A stretch of DNA of 64,000 nt from assembly GCF_030758455.1 (NCBI RefSeq), contig NZ_CP132353.1:2604001-2668000 (forward strand), read 5' to 3'. Positions 17,392 to 27,584 of this stretch are shown here, in pieces. The notes under the pieces were generated by a model, which worked only from the letters and a program-made list of their open reading frames with translations, searched no databases and had not been told where the DNA came from. Source of the DNA: Erwinia pyri. GTDB lineage: Bacteria > Pseudomonadota > Gammaproteobacteria > Enterobacterales > Enterobacteriaceae. The position numbers and the translations under genes are program-made. Position 1 is the first letter of the stretch. Each line of letters begins with the position of its first letter.

Positions 17392-19071
17392 TCAGAACGT
17401 TTCCCAATTATCATTTGAAGCAGGCGCGGCAAGCGCTTTCGGTAAGGCTGCTGCCGGCTTCAAAAGTGGGTTTTTATTTGCCTTACTGCTATTAACGGCC
17501 TGGATGACATTTTCTTTACGAATTCTGAACACCGCGACCGCCTGAGTGAGTCGGCTGGCCTGCTGTTCCAGCGCAGCAGCGGCTGTAGCGGACTCTTCCA
17601 CCAGCGAGGCGTTCTGCTGCGTTACCCGGTCCATCTCCGTCACGGCGGTACCAACCTGGTCTATCCCTTTGCTCTGCTCATCTGACGCAGAGGCGATTTC
17701 ACCCATGATGTCCGTCACGCGCGTGACCGCACTGACGATATCCGCCATGGTTTCACCGGCGCTCTCTACCAGCACGGAACCGGTATCAACGCGGGCTACG
17801 GAATCCTCAATCAGTCCTTTAATTTCTTTCGCTGCCTGGGCACTGCGCTGCGCAAGGTTACGCACTTCGCCAGCCACTACCGCAAAGCCACGCCCCTGCT
17901 CACCCGCACGGGCAGCTTCAACGGCGGCGTTCAGCGCCAGGATATTGGTCTGGAAGGCGATCCCGTCGATCACGCTGGTAATATCGGCGATCTTTTTCGA
18001 GCTGCCGGCGATCTCATTCATGGTTTTCACCACGCCATCCACTACCTTGCCCCCTTTTTGCGCTGTCTCAGAGGCGCTCAGCGCCAGCTGTGAAGCCTGA
18101 CGGGCGTTTTCGGCGTTCTGCTTCACGGTCGCGGTGAGCTGCTCCATGCTGGCCGCCGTTTGCTCCAGCGAGGCAGCCTGCTGTTCGGTCCGGGAAGAGA
18201 GGTCGTTATTGCCTGCGGAGATTTCACTGGCACCGGTATAGATAGCGTCAGAGCCGTCGCGCACATCGGTTACCGTACGCACCAGCGCCTGCTGCATATC
18301 ACGCAGGCTGTCGGCAAGCTGCGTCATCTCGTTGCGGCCATGCGATTCAATAGACTGCGTCAGATCGCCGCTGGCGATATGACGGATATGATCGATATTG
18401 GTTTTTAACGGACGCAGCAGAATTTTGTAGATACCGCTCCAGGCCAGTGTAATCACCGTCAGCGTGATAATCAGCACGGCCAGCAGCAGCCACAACGTCT
18501 GCTGATACGCTTTCTGGTTGGCTTCGACGCCGTTGGCAGTGAGCTGGTTATTGGTCTCCAGCCACTCGTTATAGGTTTTCTCGAACTGGTCCTGATAACT
18601 CTGGGTCGGCTGGGCGACAAATTCAGCAAAGCGCCCGGCCTGCATCGCCACTATCAGCTCACCTAACGCATCGTGCAGCTGTTGATAATCGGCCTGCAGT
18701 CTCTTGACGTTTTCAGCCGATTTGCCCTTTTCTGACAAATTAGCGTTAAACACCGCCAGCGATTTATCCGCATTGCCGAGATCTTCCTGCGCCTGGGTCA
18801 TCAGTTCTGCCACCGTGGCACCCGCGCCCGTCTGGCTGGCATCCTGCAGATAACGTATCCCGGCACGGTTCAGCGTATTGCGCGCCTGCACCAGTGAAAC
18901 CCAGGATGTCCCCATCGCCTGCTGCAACGTCCGCAACTGCTGATTGAAGGCAAAATTGTCTTTGTCATTTTTGACCGTACTGAAAAACAACCCGCCCGTA
19001 CCCAGCTGCAGCAGTGCAAACAGCACCAGCACGCTGACGAGGCCGGTAACAACCCTTATACGCTTGAACAT
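17392..19071 (-). CDS. Chemoreceptor 2 (NWETF tail)
   Basis: The ATG at 19071 lies behind AGAGGTAATC; the longer frame is rejected because the sigma-28 promoter (19104-19130) lies inside it. The 559-residue product has an N-terminal membrane helix, a Tar-like sensor domain, a second membrane helix near residue 190, HAMP and the conserved signalling hairpin. It ends NDNWETF, the CheR/CheB docking pentapeptide, so it is a high-abundance-type receptor able to organise adaptation. The ligand cannot be told from sequence. Confidence 0.94.
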   Translation of the reverse strand: MFKRIRVVTGLVSVLVLFALLQLGTGGLFFSTVKNDKDNFAFNQQLRTLQQAMGTSWVSLVQARNTLNRAGIRYLQDASQTGAGATVAELMTQAQEDLGNADKSLAVFNANLSEKGKSAENVKRLQADYQQLHDALGELIVAMQAGRFAEFVAQPTQSYQDQFEKTYNEWLETNNQLTANGVEANQKAYQQTLWLLLAVLIITLTVITLAWSGIYKILLRPLKTNIDHIRHIASGDLTQSIESHGRNEMTQLADSLRDMQQALVRTVTDVRDGSDAIYTGASEISAGNNDLSSRTEQQAASLEQTAASMEQLTATVKQNAENARQASQLALSASETAQKGGKVVDGVVKTMNEIAGSSKKIADITSVIDGIAFQTNILALNAAVEAARAGEQGRGFAVVAGEVRNLAQRSAQAAKEIKGLIEDSVARVDTGSVLVESAGETMADIVSAVTRVTDIMGEIASASDEQSKGIDQVGTAVTEMDRVTQQNASLVEESATAAAALEQQASRLTQAVAVFRIRKENVIQAVNSSKANKNPLLKPAAALPKALAAPASNDNWETF

Positions 19072-19103
19072 GATTACCTCTGAATGAACAACAATTGGCA
19101 CTG

Positions 19104-19130
19104 TTATCGGCACGGCGGGGGGGAACTTTA
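19104..19130 (-). promoter_or_regulatory. Sigma-28 (FliA) promoter of chemoreceptor 2
   Basis: On the minus strand TAAAGTTC, 11 bases, then GCCGATAA, a near-perfect match to the class 3 flagellar consensus. It lies about 35 bp upstream of the start codon. Confidence 0.88.
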
Positions 19131-19183
19131 TGCAGCTGTCCACCGATTGCCCGGCGGACAGCTCTGTTGCAGGTTTTCAGAAA

Positions 19184-20854
19184 TTAAAAGGTTTCCCAGT
19201 TGCCTTCTGAGGCGACAGGCGCAGCGGCCTTACGCGCCGTGGCCTGAGCCGGACGGATGAGAGCGGGCGTTCGCAGCGCTGGCTTGATGCCCTGCTCTTT
19301 ACGCACGCGGAATACGGCAACAGCCTGGGTCAGACGGCTCGCCTGATCTTCCAGCGCGGCGGCGGCGGTAGCTGACTCTTCCACCAGCGAGGCGTTCTGC
19401 TGCGTCACGCGATCCATCTCAGTTACGGCGGTGCCAACCTGGTCAATGCCTTTGCTCTGCTCATCTGACGCAGAGGCGATTTCGCCCATGATGTCAGTCA
19501 CGCGAGTAACAGCGCTGACGATATCCGCCATCGTTTCACCCGCTGTCCCTACCAGGGCGGTGCCGCTGTTTACGCGAGTAACCGAGTCTTCGATCAGGCT
19601 TTTGATCTCTTTCGCTGCCTGTGCGCTGCGCTGAGCCAGATTGCGCACTTCACCTGCTACCACGGCAAACCCACGGCCCTGCTCACCGGCACGTGCGGCT
19701 TCTACCGCGGCGTTCAGTGCCAGGATGTTGGTCTGGAAAGCAATGCCGTCGATCACGCTGGTAATATCAGCAATTTTTTTGGAACTTCCGGCGATATCGC
19801 TCATGGTTTTCACCACGCCATCCACCACTTTTCCGCCTTTCATTGCCGTTTCAGAGGCGCTGAGCGCCAGCTGGGACGCCTGACGGGCGTTTTCCGCATT
19901 CTGCTTCACGGTGGCAGTCAGCTGCTCCATGCTGGCAGCGGTCTCTTCCAGCGAAGCGGCCTGCTGTTCGGTACGGGCAGAAAGATCGTTATTCCCTGCG
20001 GCAATTTCGCTGGCGCCGGTATAGATAGCGTCAGAGCCGTCGCGCACATCGCTGACGGTACGCACCAGCGCCTGCTGCATCGCCTGCAGGCTGGCTGCCA
20101 GCTGCGCCATTTCATTACGGCCTTCCACTTCAATCGTGTGCGTCAGGTCGCCGCCTGCGATATGAGTGATATGGCTAATGCTGGTTTGCAGCGGCGTGAT
20201 CAGCACTTTACGCAGACCAACCCAGCAGAGCGCAATCAATGTCACCACCAGTACCATCACCGCACCGATCACCCACAGCATAGTGTTATAGGCCGCTTCG
20301 TTATCCGCCACGCCCTGCACGGTGATCACGCTCTGCGCATTACGCCAGGCGGTATAGGCCGTCTGCATGTCGTTTTGCTTCTGCTCAATGTTCAGCTTGA
20401 ACATCTCGGTAAGCTGTTTATTGCCCAGCAGATCCAGCATCTGCGACAGCGCTTTTGAGTAAGCATCGTAGTTGCTTTCCAGGTTGGAAATCACTACCGG
20501 AGCCAGTCCTTTGGTGTTGGGAAGGTTTTTATATTTTGTATAATATTTATCCGCATCCGCCAGTAAACTTTTACCCTGTTCGCTGATATCGGTCAGAGAG
20601 GCGCTGTTGATGCTGTCAGCCGTTTCGCTCTGCAGGCGCAGCATGCCGCGGTTTAGCGTGATACGGGTCTGGTTCAGCGCAATCCATGCGTCGGTAAATG
20701 CCGCCACGTTGTCACTGGAGGTTTGTGCAATGGAGAAATTGTCTTTATCGCTGGTCAGTGCGCGAATAAACAGACCGCCGGAGATCAGCTGCATGGAACC
20801 GAAGACCAGCAGCACTAACAGCAGACTGGTGACCACTTTGATGCGTGTAAACAT
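19184..20854 (-). CDS. Chemoreceptor 3 (NWETF tail)
   Basis: The ATG at 20854 follows AAGGG and gives 556 residues starting [20 protein letters not shown]. The architecture is the same as receptor 2. The cytoplasmic half is almost identical to it over long stretches (for example [18 protein letters not shown]), while the sensor domains differ, so the two look like a tandem duplication kept alike in the signalling part. It ends GNWETF. Its own sigma-28 promoter and the terminator after cheW make it the first gene of its transcript. Confidence 0.94.
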   Translation of the reverse strand: MFTRIKVVTSLLLVLLVFGSMQLISGGLFIRALTSDKDNFSIAQTSSDNVAAFTDAWIALNQTRITLNRGMLRLQSETADSINSASLTDISEQGKSLLADADKYYTKYKNLPNTKGLAPVVISNLESNYDAYSKALSQMLDLLGNKQLTEMFKLNIEQKQNDMQTAYTAWRNAQSVITVQGVADNEAAYNTMLWVIGAVMVLVVTLIALCWVGLRKVLITPLQTSISHITHIAGGDLTHTIEVEGRNEMAQLAASLQAMQQALVRTVSDVRDGSDAIYTGASEIAAGNNDLSARTEQQAASLEETAASMEQLTATVKQNAENARQASQLALSASETAMKGGKVVDGVVKTMSDIAGSSKKIADITSVIDGIAFQTNILALNAAVEAARAGEQGRGFAVVAGEVRNLAQRSAQAAKEIKSLIEDSVTRVNSGTALVGTAGETMADIVSAVTRVTDIMGEIASASDEQSKGIDQVGTAVTEMDRVTQQNASLVEESATAAAALEDQASRLTQAVAVFRVRKEQGIKPALRTPALIRPAQATARKAAAPVASEGNWETF

Positions 20855-20892
20855 AGGGAGCCCTTGGTGTATTAAATGGAACAACATAAGAT

Positions 20893-20919
20893 CTATCGGC
20901 GCGGAATTTTGAAACTTTA
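20893..20919 (-). promoter_or_regulatory. Sigma-28 (FliA) promoter of chemoreceptor 3
   Basis: On the minus strand TAAAGTTT, 11 bases, then GCCGATAG, matching the FliA consensus at all but the last base. It lies about 40 bp upstream of the start codon. Confidence 0.92.
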
Positions 20920-21050
20920 TGTGGCAAAGGTGGGTTTTATAAGAGATATATTTTGTTATTTAAATCAAAGAGCAAACATTACTTTAGGATTTTGTAGTTA
21001 ATTAAAGCGGCAGCTGGCGGGGTAATCGCCCTAGTTTCACCTTAAAAAAA

Positions 21051-21075
21051 GGGCCGTACGAGTTACGTACAGCCC
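21051..21075 (-). terminator. Terminator after cheW
   Basis: On the minus strand GGGCTGTACG pairs with CGTACGGCCC (one G-U) and is followed by seven T. It separates motA-motB-cheA-cheW from the receptor genes. Confidence 0.85.
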
Positions 21076-21099
21076 TCTTTTAACGGTATGGCGCAGCCA

Positions 21100-21597
21100 T
21101 CAGGCGCTGCGCAGCACGTCCACCAGCGCCATCTCTTCGCTGTTCAGCAGTTTCTCAATATCCACCAGGATCAGCATACGGTCGCCCAGTGCGCCGAGAC
21201 CGGTCAGGTATTCGGTAGACATGGTGACCGCGAACTCCGGAGAAGGACGGATCTGATCGGTAGTCAGCGAAAGCACGTCAGAGACGCCATCCACTACGAT
21301 GCCCACCACGCGCTGCACCAGATTCAGCACGATCACCACGGTGTTTTCGTTATAATCCACATCCGGCTGCGCAAACTTAATGCGCAGGTCGATGATTGGC
21401 ACGATAACGCCGCGCAGGTTAGTCACACCTTTGATAAATGAAGGAGTGTTGGCAATACGGGTCACCTGGTCGTAACCACGGATCTCCTGCACCTTCAAAA
21501 TATCAATGCCATACTCTTCGTCACCCAGCGTAAACACCAGGAACTCCTGGCCTACGGTTTCGCCAGCAAGTTTAGTGACAGTTGCCATTCCAGTCAT
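21100..21597 (-). CDS. cheW: Chemotaxis coupling protein CheW
   Basis: The 165-residue SH3-like coupling protein links receptors to CheA. It opens [13 protein letters not shown] and keeps [56 protein letters not shown], as in E. coli. It follows cheA by about 25 bases and is followed by a terminator. Confidence 0.97.
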   Translation of the reverse strand: MTGMATVTKLAGETVGQEFLVFTLGDEEYGIDILKVQEIRGYDQVTRIANTPSFIKGVTNLRGVIVPIIDLRIKFAQPDVDYNENTVVIVLNLVQRVVGIVVDGVSDVLSLTTDQIRPSPEFAVTMSTEYLTGLGALGDRMLILVDIEKLLNSEEMALVDVLRSA

Positions 21598-21621
21598 AGT
21601 TCTACCCTTAATCGGTTAAAG

Positions 21622-23610
21622 TCAGGCCGCGGCTCCCGCCACACGCTTTTCACGGTTGAGAGACTGCAGTGCCGAAACATCGACAATCAGCGCCACGCTA
21701 CCATCGCCCAGGATGGTGGCCGCAGAGATACCGGGCACTTTGCGATAGTTGCTTTCCAGATTTTTTACCACTACCTGGTGCTGTCCAATCAGCTGATCTA
21801 CCAGCATTGCATAACGCTTTCCGGCGCTTTGCAGGATCACCACGATGCCCTGAGTCGCTTCGGTTTTTGCACCCTGCACGTCGAACACGTTCCACAGCTC
21901 CACCAGCGGCAGGTATTCGCCACGCACTTCCAGCACGCGCTCGCCTCCGGCCAGCGGATGCAGATCATCAGCCAGCGGTTGCAGCGACTCCATCACAGCA
22001 TTCAGCGGCAGAATAAAGACTTCGTTCGCCACACGTACCGACATACCGTCAAGGATGGCGAGCGTCAGTGGCAGCAGGATACGGATGGTGGTGCCTTTGC
22101 CCTGCTTAGAGGAGATCTCGACATGGCCGCCCATCTCCTGGATATTTCGCTTCACCACGTCCATGCCCACACCGCGGCCGGAGACGTCGGTCACCTGCTC
22201 CGCCGTTGAGAAGCCAGGGGCGAAGATCAGCATGCCAACCTCTTCATCGCTCATCGACTCGCTGACCGGCAGGCCGGACGAGAGCGCTTTGGCGAGAATA
22301 CGTTCACGGTTCAGGCCCGCACCGTCATCCACCACTTCAATGCAGATGTTGCCACCCTGATGCTCGGCGGAGAGCGTCAGGTTGCCTACCGCGTCTTTGC
22401 CCGCGGCCAGGCGTTTTTCAGGTGACTCGATACCGTGGTCCAGGCTGTTACGCACCAGGTGGGTTAACGGGTCAATAATGCGTTCGATCAGGCTCTTATC
22501 CAGTTCGGTAGAACTACCCTGCAGGGTCAGCTCTACCTCTTTGCCGAGCTTGCTCGCCAGGTCGCGAACCAGGCGCGGGAAGCGGCTGAAGACATACTCC
22601 ATCGGCATCATACGGATGGACATTACTGATTCCTGCAGGTCACGGGCGTTACGTTCTAACTGCCCCATGCTGTTCAGCAGGTCGCCATGCGCCACCGGGT
22701 CCAGCTCGCCTGAACGCTGCGCCAGCATAGACTGGGTGATCACCAGCTCGCCCACCAGGTTAATCAGCTGATCCACTTTTTCCACCGCAACGCGGATGCT
22801 GGTAGATTCACTGGCTTTCGGCGCGGCCGCTTTTTTCGGCGCTTCACGTTTCACGGCAGGCGTGATGTCGCTGACGGTTGCCAGCGGCGCAGAAGGTTCT
22901 TCAACCGGCTCTTCGACCACCACTTCCGCTACCGGCGCAGGGGCACCGGCGGCGGGGAATTTGATTTGCGACTCTTCAATCACAAAGCAAAGCACGGCCA
23001 CGATATCATCCTGACCTGCGGAGGAGTCCAGGGTGAGTTCAACGGAGGTTTCACCCTTCACCACGTCAGAAACGGTGCCCAGATTGCCTAGCTCTTCCAG
23101 CATCAGCGGGATTTCGTTCGGCCTCAGATCAACCAGCGCCAGCCTCAGACCGGCGGCCGGTGCGGCTGCCGGGGCAGCTGCAGTCGCCAGCATTTTTGGC
23201 GGCTCAATCACCTCACCCTTGGCTTCCAGGGCCAGCTGACGCAGCATCTGACAGATGTATTCAAACGTCTCGGCATTCGGTTCCGTGGCGGTCTTATAGG
23301 CATCCAACTGTTCCTGCATAATATCTTTAGTTTCCAAAAACAGGTTGATGATATCGGTGCTCAGCTGCATTTCGCCGCGACGAGCACCATCGAGAATGTT
23401 TTCCAGAATATGCGTGGTTTCCTGTAATACAGTAAAACCAAAGGTCCCCGCTCCGCCTTTAATTGAGTGGGCCGCACGGAAGATAGCGTTAAGCTGTTCC
23501 GAATCGGGTTCCTGCGGGTCTAATCCCAGCAGGTGTTGTTCCATGTCGGCCAACAGTTCGTCGGCTTCATCGAAAAACGTTTGATAAAAATCGCTGATAT
23601 CCATGCTCAC
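21622..23610 (-). CDS. cheA: Chemotaxis histidine kinase CheA
   Basis: The 662-residue kinase has the five usual domains: P1 with His48 in FRAAHSIKGGAGTFG; a proline/alanine-rich linker and P2 (about 160-230) that binds CheY and CheB; dimerisation P3 (about 275-345); the ATPase P4 with DHGIESPEKRLAAGK, VDDGAGLNRERI and GRGVGMDVV; and the CheW-like P5. It phosphorylates CheY and CheB in response to receptors. It follows motB by 5 bases. Confidence 0.97.
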   Translation of the reverse strand: MSMDISDFYQTFFDEADELLADMEQHLLGLDPQEPDSEQLNAIFRAAHSIKGGAGTFGFTVLQETTHILENILDGARRGEMQLSTDIINLFLETKDIMQEQLDAYKTATEPNAETFEYICQMLRQLALEAKGEVIEPPKMLATAAAPAAAPAAGLRLALVDLRPNEIPLMLEELGNLGTVSDVVKGETSVELTLDSSAGQDDIVAVLCFVIEESQIKFPAAGAPAPVAEVVVEEPVEEPSAPLATVSDITPAVKREAPKKAAAPKASESTSIRVAVEKVDQLINLVGELVITQSMLAQRSGELDPVAHGDLLNSMGQLERNARDLQESVMSIRMMPMEYVFSRFPRLVRDLASKLGKEVELTLQGSSTELDKSLIERIIDPLTHLVRNSLDHGIESPEKRLAAGKDAVGNLTLSAEHQGGNICIEVVDDGAGLNRERILAKALSSGLPVSESMSDEEVGMLIFAPGFSTAEQVTDVSGRGVGMDVVKRNIQEMGGHVEISSKQGKGTTIRILLPLTLAILDGMSVRVANEVFILPLNAVMESLQPLADDLHPLAGGERVLEVRGEYLPLVELWNVFDVQGAKTEATQGIVVILQSAGKRYAMLVDQLIGQHQVVVKNLESNYRKVPGISAATILGDGSVALIVDVSALQSLNREKRVAGAAA

Positions 23611-23614
23611 GGGA

Positions 23615-24652
23615 TCACCTCTGCTGTGAGTCGCGATCGGTCTGAACCGCTGGTGTTAGCTTAACCGGGGCTACTGCTCCCGGCGTCGTTTTATCACCCG
23701 CTGGCCCAGCCTCTGAAGGTTGAGGGTCAGGGTTTTTTGCTGCTCCGGACGGTATAGCCGGGGCAACGATTTCTTTAAGCGTGCCCGGATCGTTGCCGAT
23801 CTGCGTCGCGTCGCTTTCCGCATTTTCTTTCTCAATCTGCACTTCGGTGTCATGGTTCAACACCAGCAGACTGATTCGACGGTTCACAGCATCATCCGCG
23901 CCGCGGTTTTTTAATCTCATGGTATCGGCCATGCCGACCACGCGCAGCATCTTGCCGCTATCCAGCCCACCAATCACCAGCTCACGCCGCGAGGCGTTAG
24001 CACGATCGGCTGACAATTCCCAGTTACTGTACCCACGGTCACCATTGGCATACTGAAAGTCATCGGTGTGGCCGGCCAGGCTGATTTTGTTCGGAATATC
24101 ATTAAGGATCGGCGCGATTCCCCGTAAAATATCGCGCATGTACGTCTCCACTTCGGCGCTGCCGGTTTTAAACATCGGCCGGTTCTGGCTGTCGATAATC
24201 TGGATCCGCAGGCCCTGCTCCACCATATTGATGATCAAATGGGGACGCAGCACTTTTAGTCTTGGATCCGCTTCTATCAGCTGGTCGAGCTTTTCACGCA
24301 GACGGTTCAGACGAATGTCATCCAGCTTGCGTTTCTGCGCATCCATATCCATGACCTTCTGCACTTCTCCCTTTTTCTGCGTCACATCTTCTCCGCCGCC
24401 CGGGATTACGCTGACGCTTTCACTGCTGCGCGTGCCGCCGGTGATGGCTACTTTCAGCGGCGTTTTAAAGTATTCCGCTATGCTCTCACGCTCTGTGGGT
24501 GTGGAGATGGAGATCAGCCACATCACCATAAAGAACGCCATCAGTGCGGTCATGAAGTCGGCATAAGCAATCTTCCATGACCCGTGCCCACCCTCATGGC
24601 CTTTGTGCTTCTTTTTCTTAACCACAATAATGGGGTGATTGTTATGCTTCAT
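23615..24652 (-). CDS. motB: Flagellar motor stator protein MotB
   Basis: The 345-residue product has a basic N-terminus ([21 protein letters not shown]), one membrane helix at about 29-49 with the proton-carrying Asp32 ([12 protein letters not shown]), a plug region and an OmpA-like peptidoglycan-binding domain (LAGHTDD...[18 protein letters not shown]). It is longer than the E. coli protein because of a proline-rich tail of about 40 residues ([19 protein letters not shown]). It overlaps motA by 4 bases. Confidence 0.96.
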   Translation of the reverse strand: MKHNNHPIIVVKKKKHKGHEGGHGSWKIAYADFMTALMAFFMVMWLISISTPTERESIAEYFKTPLKVAITGGTRSSESVSVIPGGGEDVTQKKGEVQKVMDMDAQKRKLDDIRLNRLREKLDQLIEADPRLKVLRPHLIINMVEQGLRIQIIDSQNRPMFKTGSAEVETYMRDILRGIAPILNDIPNKISLAGHTDDFQYANGDRGYSNWELSADRANASRRELVIGGLDSGKMLRVVGMADTMRLKNRGADDAVNRRISLLVLNHDTEVQIEKENAESDATQIGNDPGTLKEIVAPAIPSGAAKNPDPQPSEAGPAGDKTTPGAVAPVKLTPAVQTDRDSQQR

Positions 24653-25536
24653 GCGTCTTGGTCCGAAGTCTGTTTCGCGGGTGATTTCGCGTTACGGACG
24701 TGCTCCTCCAGCTCGGTAAACGACGGCCTGTCGGTTGAGTAGAGCGTTTTACGGCCAAACTCAACGGCAATTTGCGGCGCATACCCATTCAGGCTTGAGA
24801 GCAACGTCACTTTTATGCACTGCATCATCTTGGTGGTTTCAGCACACTTCTGCCTTAACACACCCGCCAGTGGAGAGATAAATCCATAGGCCAGTAAAAT
24901 ACCCAGGAACGTTCCCACCATCGCATGGGCCACTGAGGCGCCCAGCTCTGCCGCGGGACGGTCGGCGGCGGCCAGCGTATGCACCACCCCCATTACCGCC
25001 GCCACAATCCCGAAGGCTGGCAGTGAATCCCCTACCGTTTGCAGTGCCGTCGCCGGGACTTCGCATTCGTGTTCGTAGGTTTCAATCTCTTCATCCATCA
25101 GCGCTTCGATCTCAAAGGCATTCATATTGCCGCTGACCATCAGTCGCAAATAGTCGGTAATGAAGTCCACCAATCTTTTATCGGCAAGAATGCGCGGGTA
25201 ATTAGCGAAAATTTCACTTTCCTGCGGACTTTCAATATCCCCTTCCAGTGAAAGCATCCCCTGCTGACGGGATTTCGCCATCAGGCGATAGAGTAAGGCC
25301 ATCAAATCCATATATACGGCTTTGTTATATTTCGCGCCGCGCATTAATAAAGGCAGGGATTTCACCGTGGCTTTAATCGCTTTACCATTATTGCCGACAA
25401 TAAAGGCACCGATGCCCGCGCCGCCGATAATCAAAAGCTCTGATGGTTGATAGAGCGCACCCATGTGCCCCCCTACCATTGCATAGCCCCCCAACACCGA
25501 CCCGAGAACCAGGACATACCCTAAAATAATTAACAC
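24649..25536 (-). CDS. motA: Flagellar motor stator protein MotA
   Basis: The 295-residue product has four membrane helices, with the cytoplasmic loop between the second and third carrying the charged residues that contact FliG, and the conserved [19 protein letters not shown] and [15 protein letters not shown]. Five MotA surround two MotB to form the proton-driven stator. The start is GTG with AAGGAT upstream, as in E. coli. No clear sigma-28 promoter is visible in the 75 bp between it and the flhC terminator. Confidence 0.96.
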   Translation of the reverse strand: MLIILGYVLVLGSVLGGYAMVGGHMGALYQPSELLIIGGAGIGAFIVGNNGKAIKATVKSLPLLMRGAKYNKAVYMDLMALLYRLMAKSRQQGMLSLEGDIESPQESEIFANYPRILADKRLVDFITDYLRLMVSGNMNAFEIEALMDEEIETYEHECEVPATALQTVGDSLPAFGIVAAVMGVVHTLAAADRPAAELGASVAHAMVGTFLGILLAYGFISPLAGVLRQKCAETTKMMQCIKVTLLSSLNGYAPQIAVEFGRKTLYSTDRPSFTELEEHVRNAKSPAKQTSDQDA

Positions 25537-25612
25537 AAGCGATCCTTACGTCTGGTGACGTGTGGGTTAAAAATGAACCAGAGGGAGTCAGGCTGTTTCA
25601 CCGGGCGTGGGC

Positions 25613-25643
25613 AAAAAAAAAGCAGCGGTTATTAACCGCTGCT
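25613..25643 (-). terminator. flhDC terminator
   Basis: AGCAGCGGTTA and its complement (25621-25643) form a long stem; on the minus strand it is followed by a run of nine T. Confidence 0.88.
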
Positions 25644-25669
25644 GGATTCATTCCACGTGGTGAACACTA

Positions 25670-26248
25670 TTAAACGGCTTGTTTAACCTGTTCATCCAGC
25701 AGTTGTGAAATGTTATCGGCAGATTCTACGATAAGTTTACGTCTTTTTACCGCACGAGATGGCGGCTGGCACAGGCTGCAGACAAAGCTGCCGACTGGCT
25801 GATGTGCATGATTAATAAAGCTGCCGCCGCAGCATTTGCAGTCGGACAATTCAAGCATTCCGCTCTCAACAAACCGGACTAAGGTCCAGGCGCGTGTCAG
25901 CGCCAACAGCGGGCCTTCGTCCTGTTGCGGGCATTGCTCGAGATAGAGTCGGTATGCCTTGATCACGGCATCCACACCCTTGCTCAACCCGCTTTTGAGT
26001 AAAAACTGCCAGGCGTTACAGAACATCGTGGAGTGGATGTTCTGCTCCCAGGTCATAAACCAGTCGGTTGAGAAAGGCAGCATGCCTTTCGGCGGCGGAC
26101 TGCCGCGCAGTTCTTTATAAAGCTTAATTAAGCGGCCACGGCTTAATTGCGTTTCGCTTTCTAACATTTGCAGGCGCGCGCCCAACGAAATTAACTCCAT
26201 CGCCAGCTGAATATCACGCGCTTCCTGAACAATACTTTTCTCGCTCAT
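25670..26248 (-). CDS. flhC: Flagellar master regulator subunit FlhC
   Basis: The 192-residue product pairs with FlhD in the FlhD4C2 activator of class 2 flagellar genes. The zinc site is visible as CKCCGGSF...CSLC in the C-terminal third. The N-terminus [31 protein letters not shown] matches the family. Its start codon overlaps the flhD stop (TAATG). Confidence 0.97.
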   Translation of the reverse strand: MSEKSIVQEARDIQLAMELISLGARLQMLESETQLSRGRLIKLYKELRGSPPPKGMLPFSTDWFMTWEQNIHSTMFCNAWQFLLKSGLSKGVDAVIKAYRLYLEQCPQQDEGPLLALTRAWTLVRFVESGMLELSDCKCCGGSFINHAHQPVGSFVCSLCQPPSRAVKRRKLIVESADNISQLLDEQVKQAV

Positions 26249-26601
26249 TAACTCGCCCTCTTTTTCGGCAATTCGTCAGATTTCCCTGACACGTTGCGTA
26301 ATAAACGGCTGGATAACAGAATGCCGGTATGGATTTGCTGTAAATCATCCACGCGGGACTCTTTTGTTAAGCGAGTAATCGTATTATGGTCATTAAAACG
26401 GAACTGGCAAACTAACTGATTGGTTTCAGCCAGCTTCACCATTTCTGGCAGCGTCAGCTGCGACAGTGCATCAGCCATCGGCTCATCAATGCCCAGACGA
26501 AACATTGCAGAGGCTTTTTCCTGGTTAATAAGGCGTTGCGCAAGCAATAAATAAGACAAGTTGATGTCGTAAATATGTTTGAGTAATTCTGATGTACCCA
26601 T
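26248..26601 (-). CDS. flhD: Flagellar master regulator subunit FlhD
   Basis: The product from ATG 26601 (117 residues, [24 protein letters not shown]) matches FlhD. An ATG four codons earlier (26613) sits directly on an AGG and is less likely, since GGAAAG then precedes the inner ATG. FlhD forms the central dimers of FlhD4C2 and carries a helix-turn-helix. The regulatory region upstream is long and has a consensus CRP site. Confidence 0.95.
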   Translation of the reverse strand: MGTSELLKHIYDINLSYLLLAQRLINQEKASAMFRLGIDEPMADALSQLTLPEMVKLAETNQLVCQFRFNDHNTITRLTKESRVDDLQQIHTGILLSSRLLRNVSGKSDELPKKRAS

Positions 26602-26630
26602 TTTTCTTTCCATCCTGACTGACGCTACTT

Positions 26631-26749
26631 AAACGTTTGCGGATTGCGCCGCTACCTTGGTTGCTGCTGGGTAATTCTAAAATGGCAAATAATTAAGTGG
26701 CAGAAGCCAAACGTTTGCGAAGCTGCCAGCTGCCTTAATCGCTGCTGTG
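26631..26749. repeat. 41-bp imperfect direct repeat in the flhDC leader
   Basis: The two copies start at 26631 and 26709, 78 bp apart, with 29 of 41 positions identical and no gaps. Each opens with AAACGTTTGCG and ends with GCTGCTG about 30 bases on. The AAACGTTT core is itself a palindrome. Confidence 0.7.
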
Positions 26750-26923
26750 CAGAAAGTAGTCATTAACTCATTTTGCCAGTTACTGCTTCCGGTCTTTATT
26801 CTCGTTTCCTGCCCTGGCTTTAGGATTTTTCCTGCTGCCTTTTAGGACTATTCCGAAAACAAGGCAACTCTATCCCCTCTGATTTCGACATACAACGAGA
26901 GCCAACCGAAATTTTAGATAAAG

Positions 26924-26939
26924 TGTGACGCAGGTCACA
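26924..26939. promoter_or_regulatory. CRP site of flhDC
   Basis: TGTGACGCAGGTCACA has both half-sites (TGTGA/TCACA) exactly at the consensus 6-base spacing. It lies about 320 bp upstream of flhD, in keeping with the CRP activation of flhDC known from E. coli. Confidence 0.88.
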
Positions 26940-27501
26940 CTTTTGGGCTAAATTAACTAAAATAACTCTTCAGCATTGCTGTTGGTTAGTTCACTAACTA
27001 ATCAATTCCCCCCTTTTTTGTTAAATTTTATGCTCAGGCACACATTTCCAAATGAAAATGATTCCGTTTACGAGTATTAAAGGGAACGGCGGTGTGATTA
27101 AGATCAATATCAGCTGAAGTTCCTGTGCTGACAAAAATAAACAGAATTTTGTGCTGGATTGAGGCGATTGGCAGTGGATAGAGAATAGTCACATTCAGTG
27201 ACTGTCAGCTCTGTATATGATGACTGAATTGTGACGTAACACAGATTTTTAACAGCAAGCGATAACGTTCCGTAAGCCTTGCCAGGCTTGTGTTCAGGGT
27301 GTGAAAAGGGATGTAACGGGGAGTAACATAAGGGATACGAATGTTTTGGAAGGGATTTTACTTTTCACACTCAGTATCGGCAGGCGCCGCTGATTCTTTA
27401 GGTGAAATGCCATTTTTTCGTTATTTTTCTTATTAATGGCTCTTTTTATGACGCATTTAAGACAGAGGTCTCAATTTTTAGCTGATTTTTGCATAAAAAA
27501 A

Positions 27502-27520
27502 GGGCGATCTGAGATCGCCC
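27502..27520 (-). terminator. otsA terminator
   Basis: GGGCGATCT and AGATCGCCC form a stem; on the minus strand it ends in seven T. Confidence 0.85.
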
Positions 27521-27584
27521 TTAGAAAGTCTGGCACAACTTATGCTAGAGGAGCAGAAGTCGCCCTTGTTGCGGATGGCATAAT

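Larger units (their letters stand above)
26602..27501 (-). promoter_or_regulatory. Long flhDC upstream region
   Basis: About 900 bp upstream of flhD hold no convincing gene. The part nearest flhD carries a 41-bp imperfect direct repeat (26631-26671 and 26709-26749). A perfect CRP core lies at 26924-26939, and the stretch from 26850 to 27400 is AT-rich. In E. coli this region integrates CRP, H-NS, OmpR, RcsB, LrhA and QseB; only the CRP site can be recognised here. The usual uspC neighbour is absent. Confidence 0.7.

Noticed and set aside
25537..25612. Sigma-28 promoter before motA
   Set aside because: No TAAAG-N11-GCCGATAA match could be found in this gap, unlike upstream of chemoreceptors 2 and 3.
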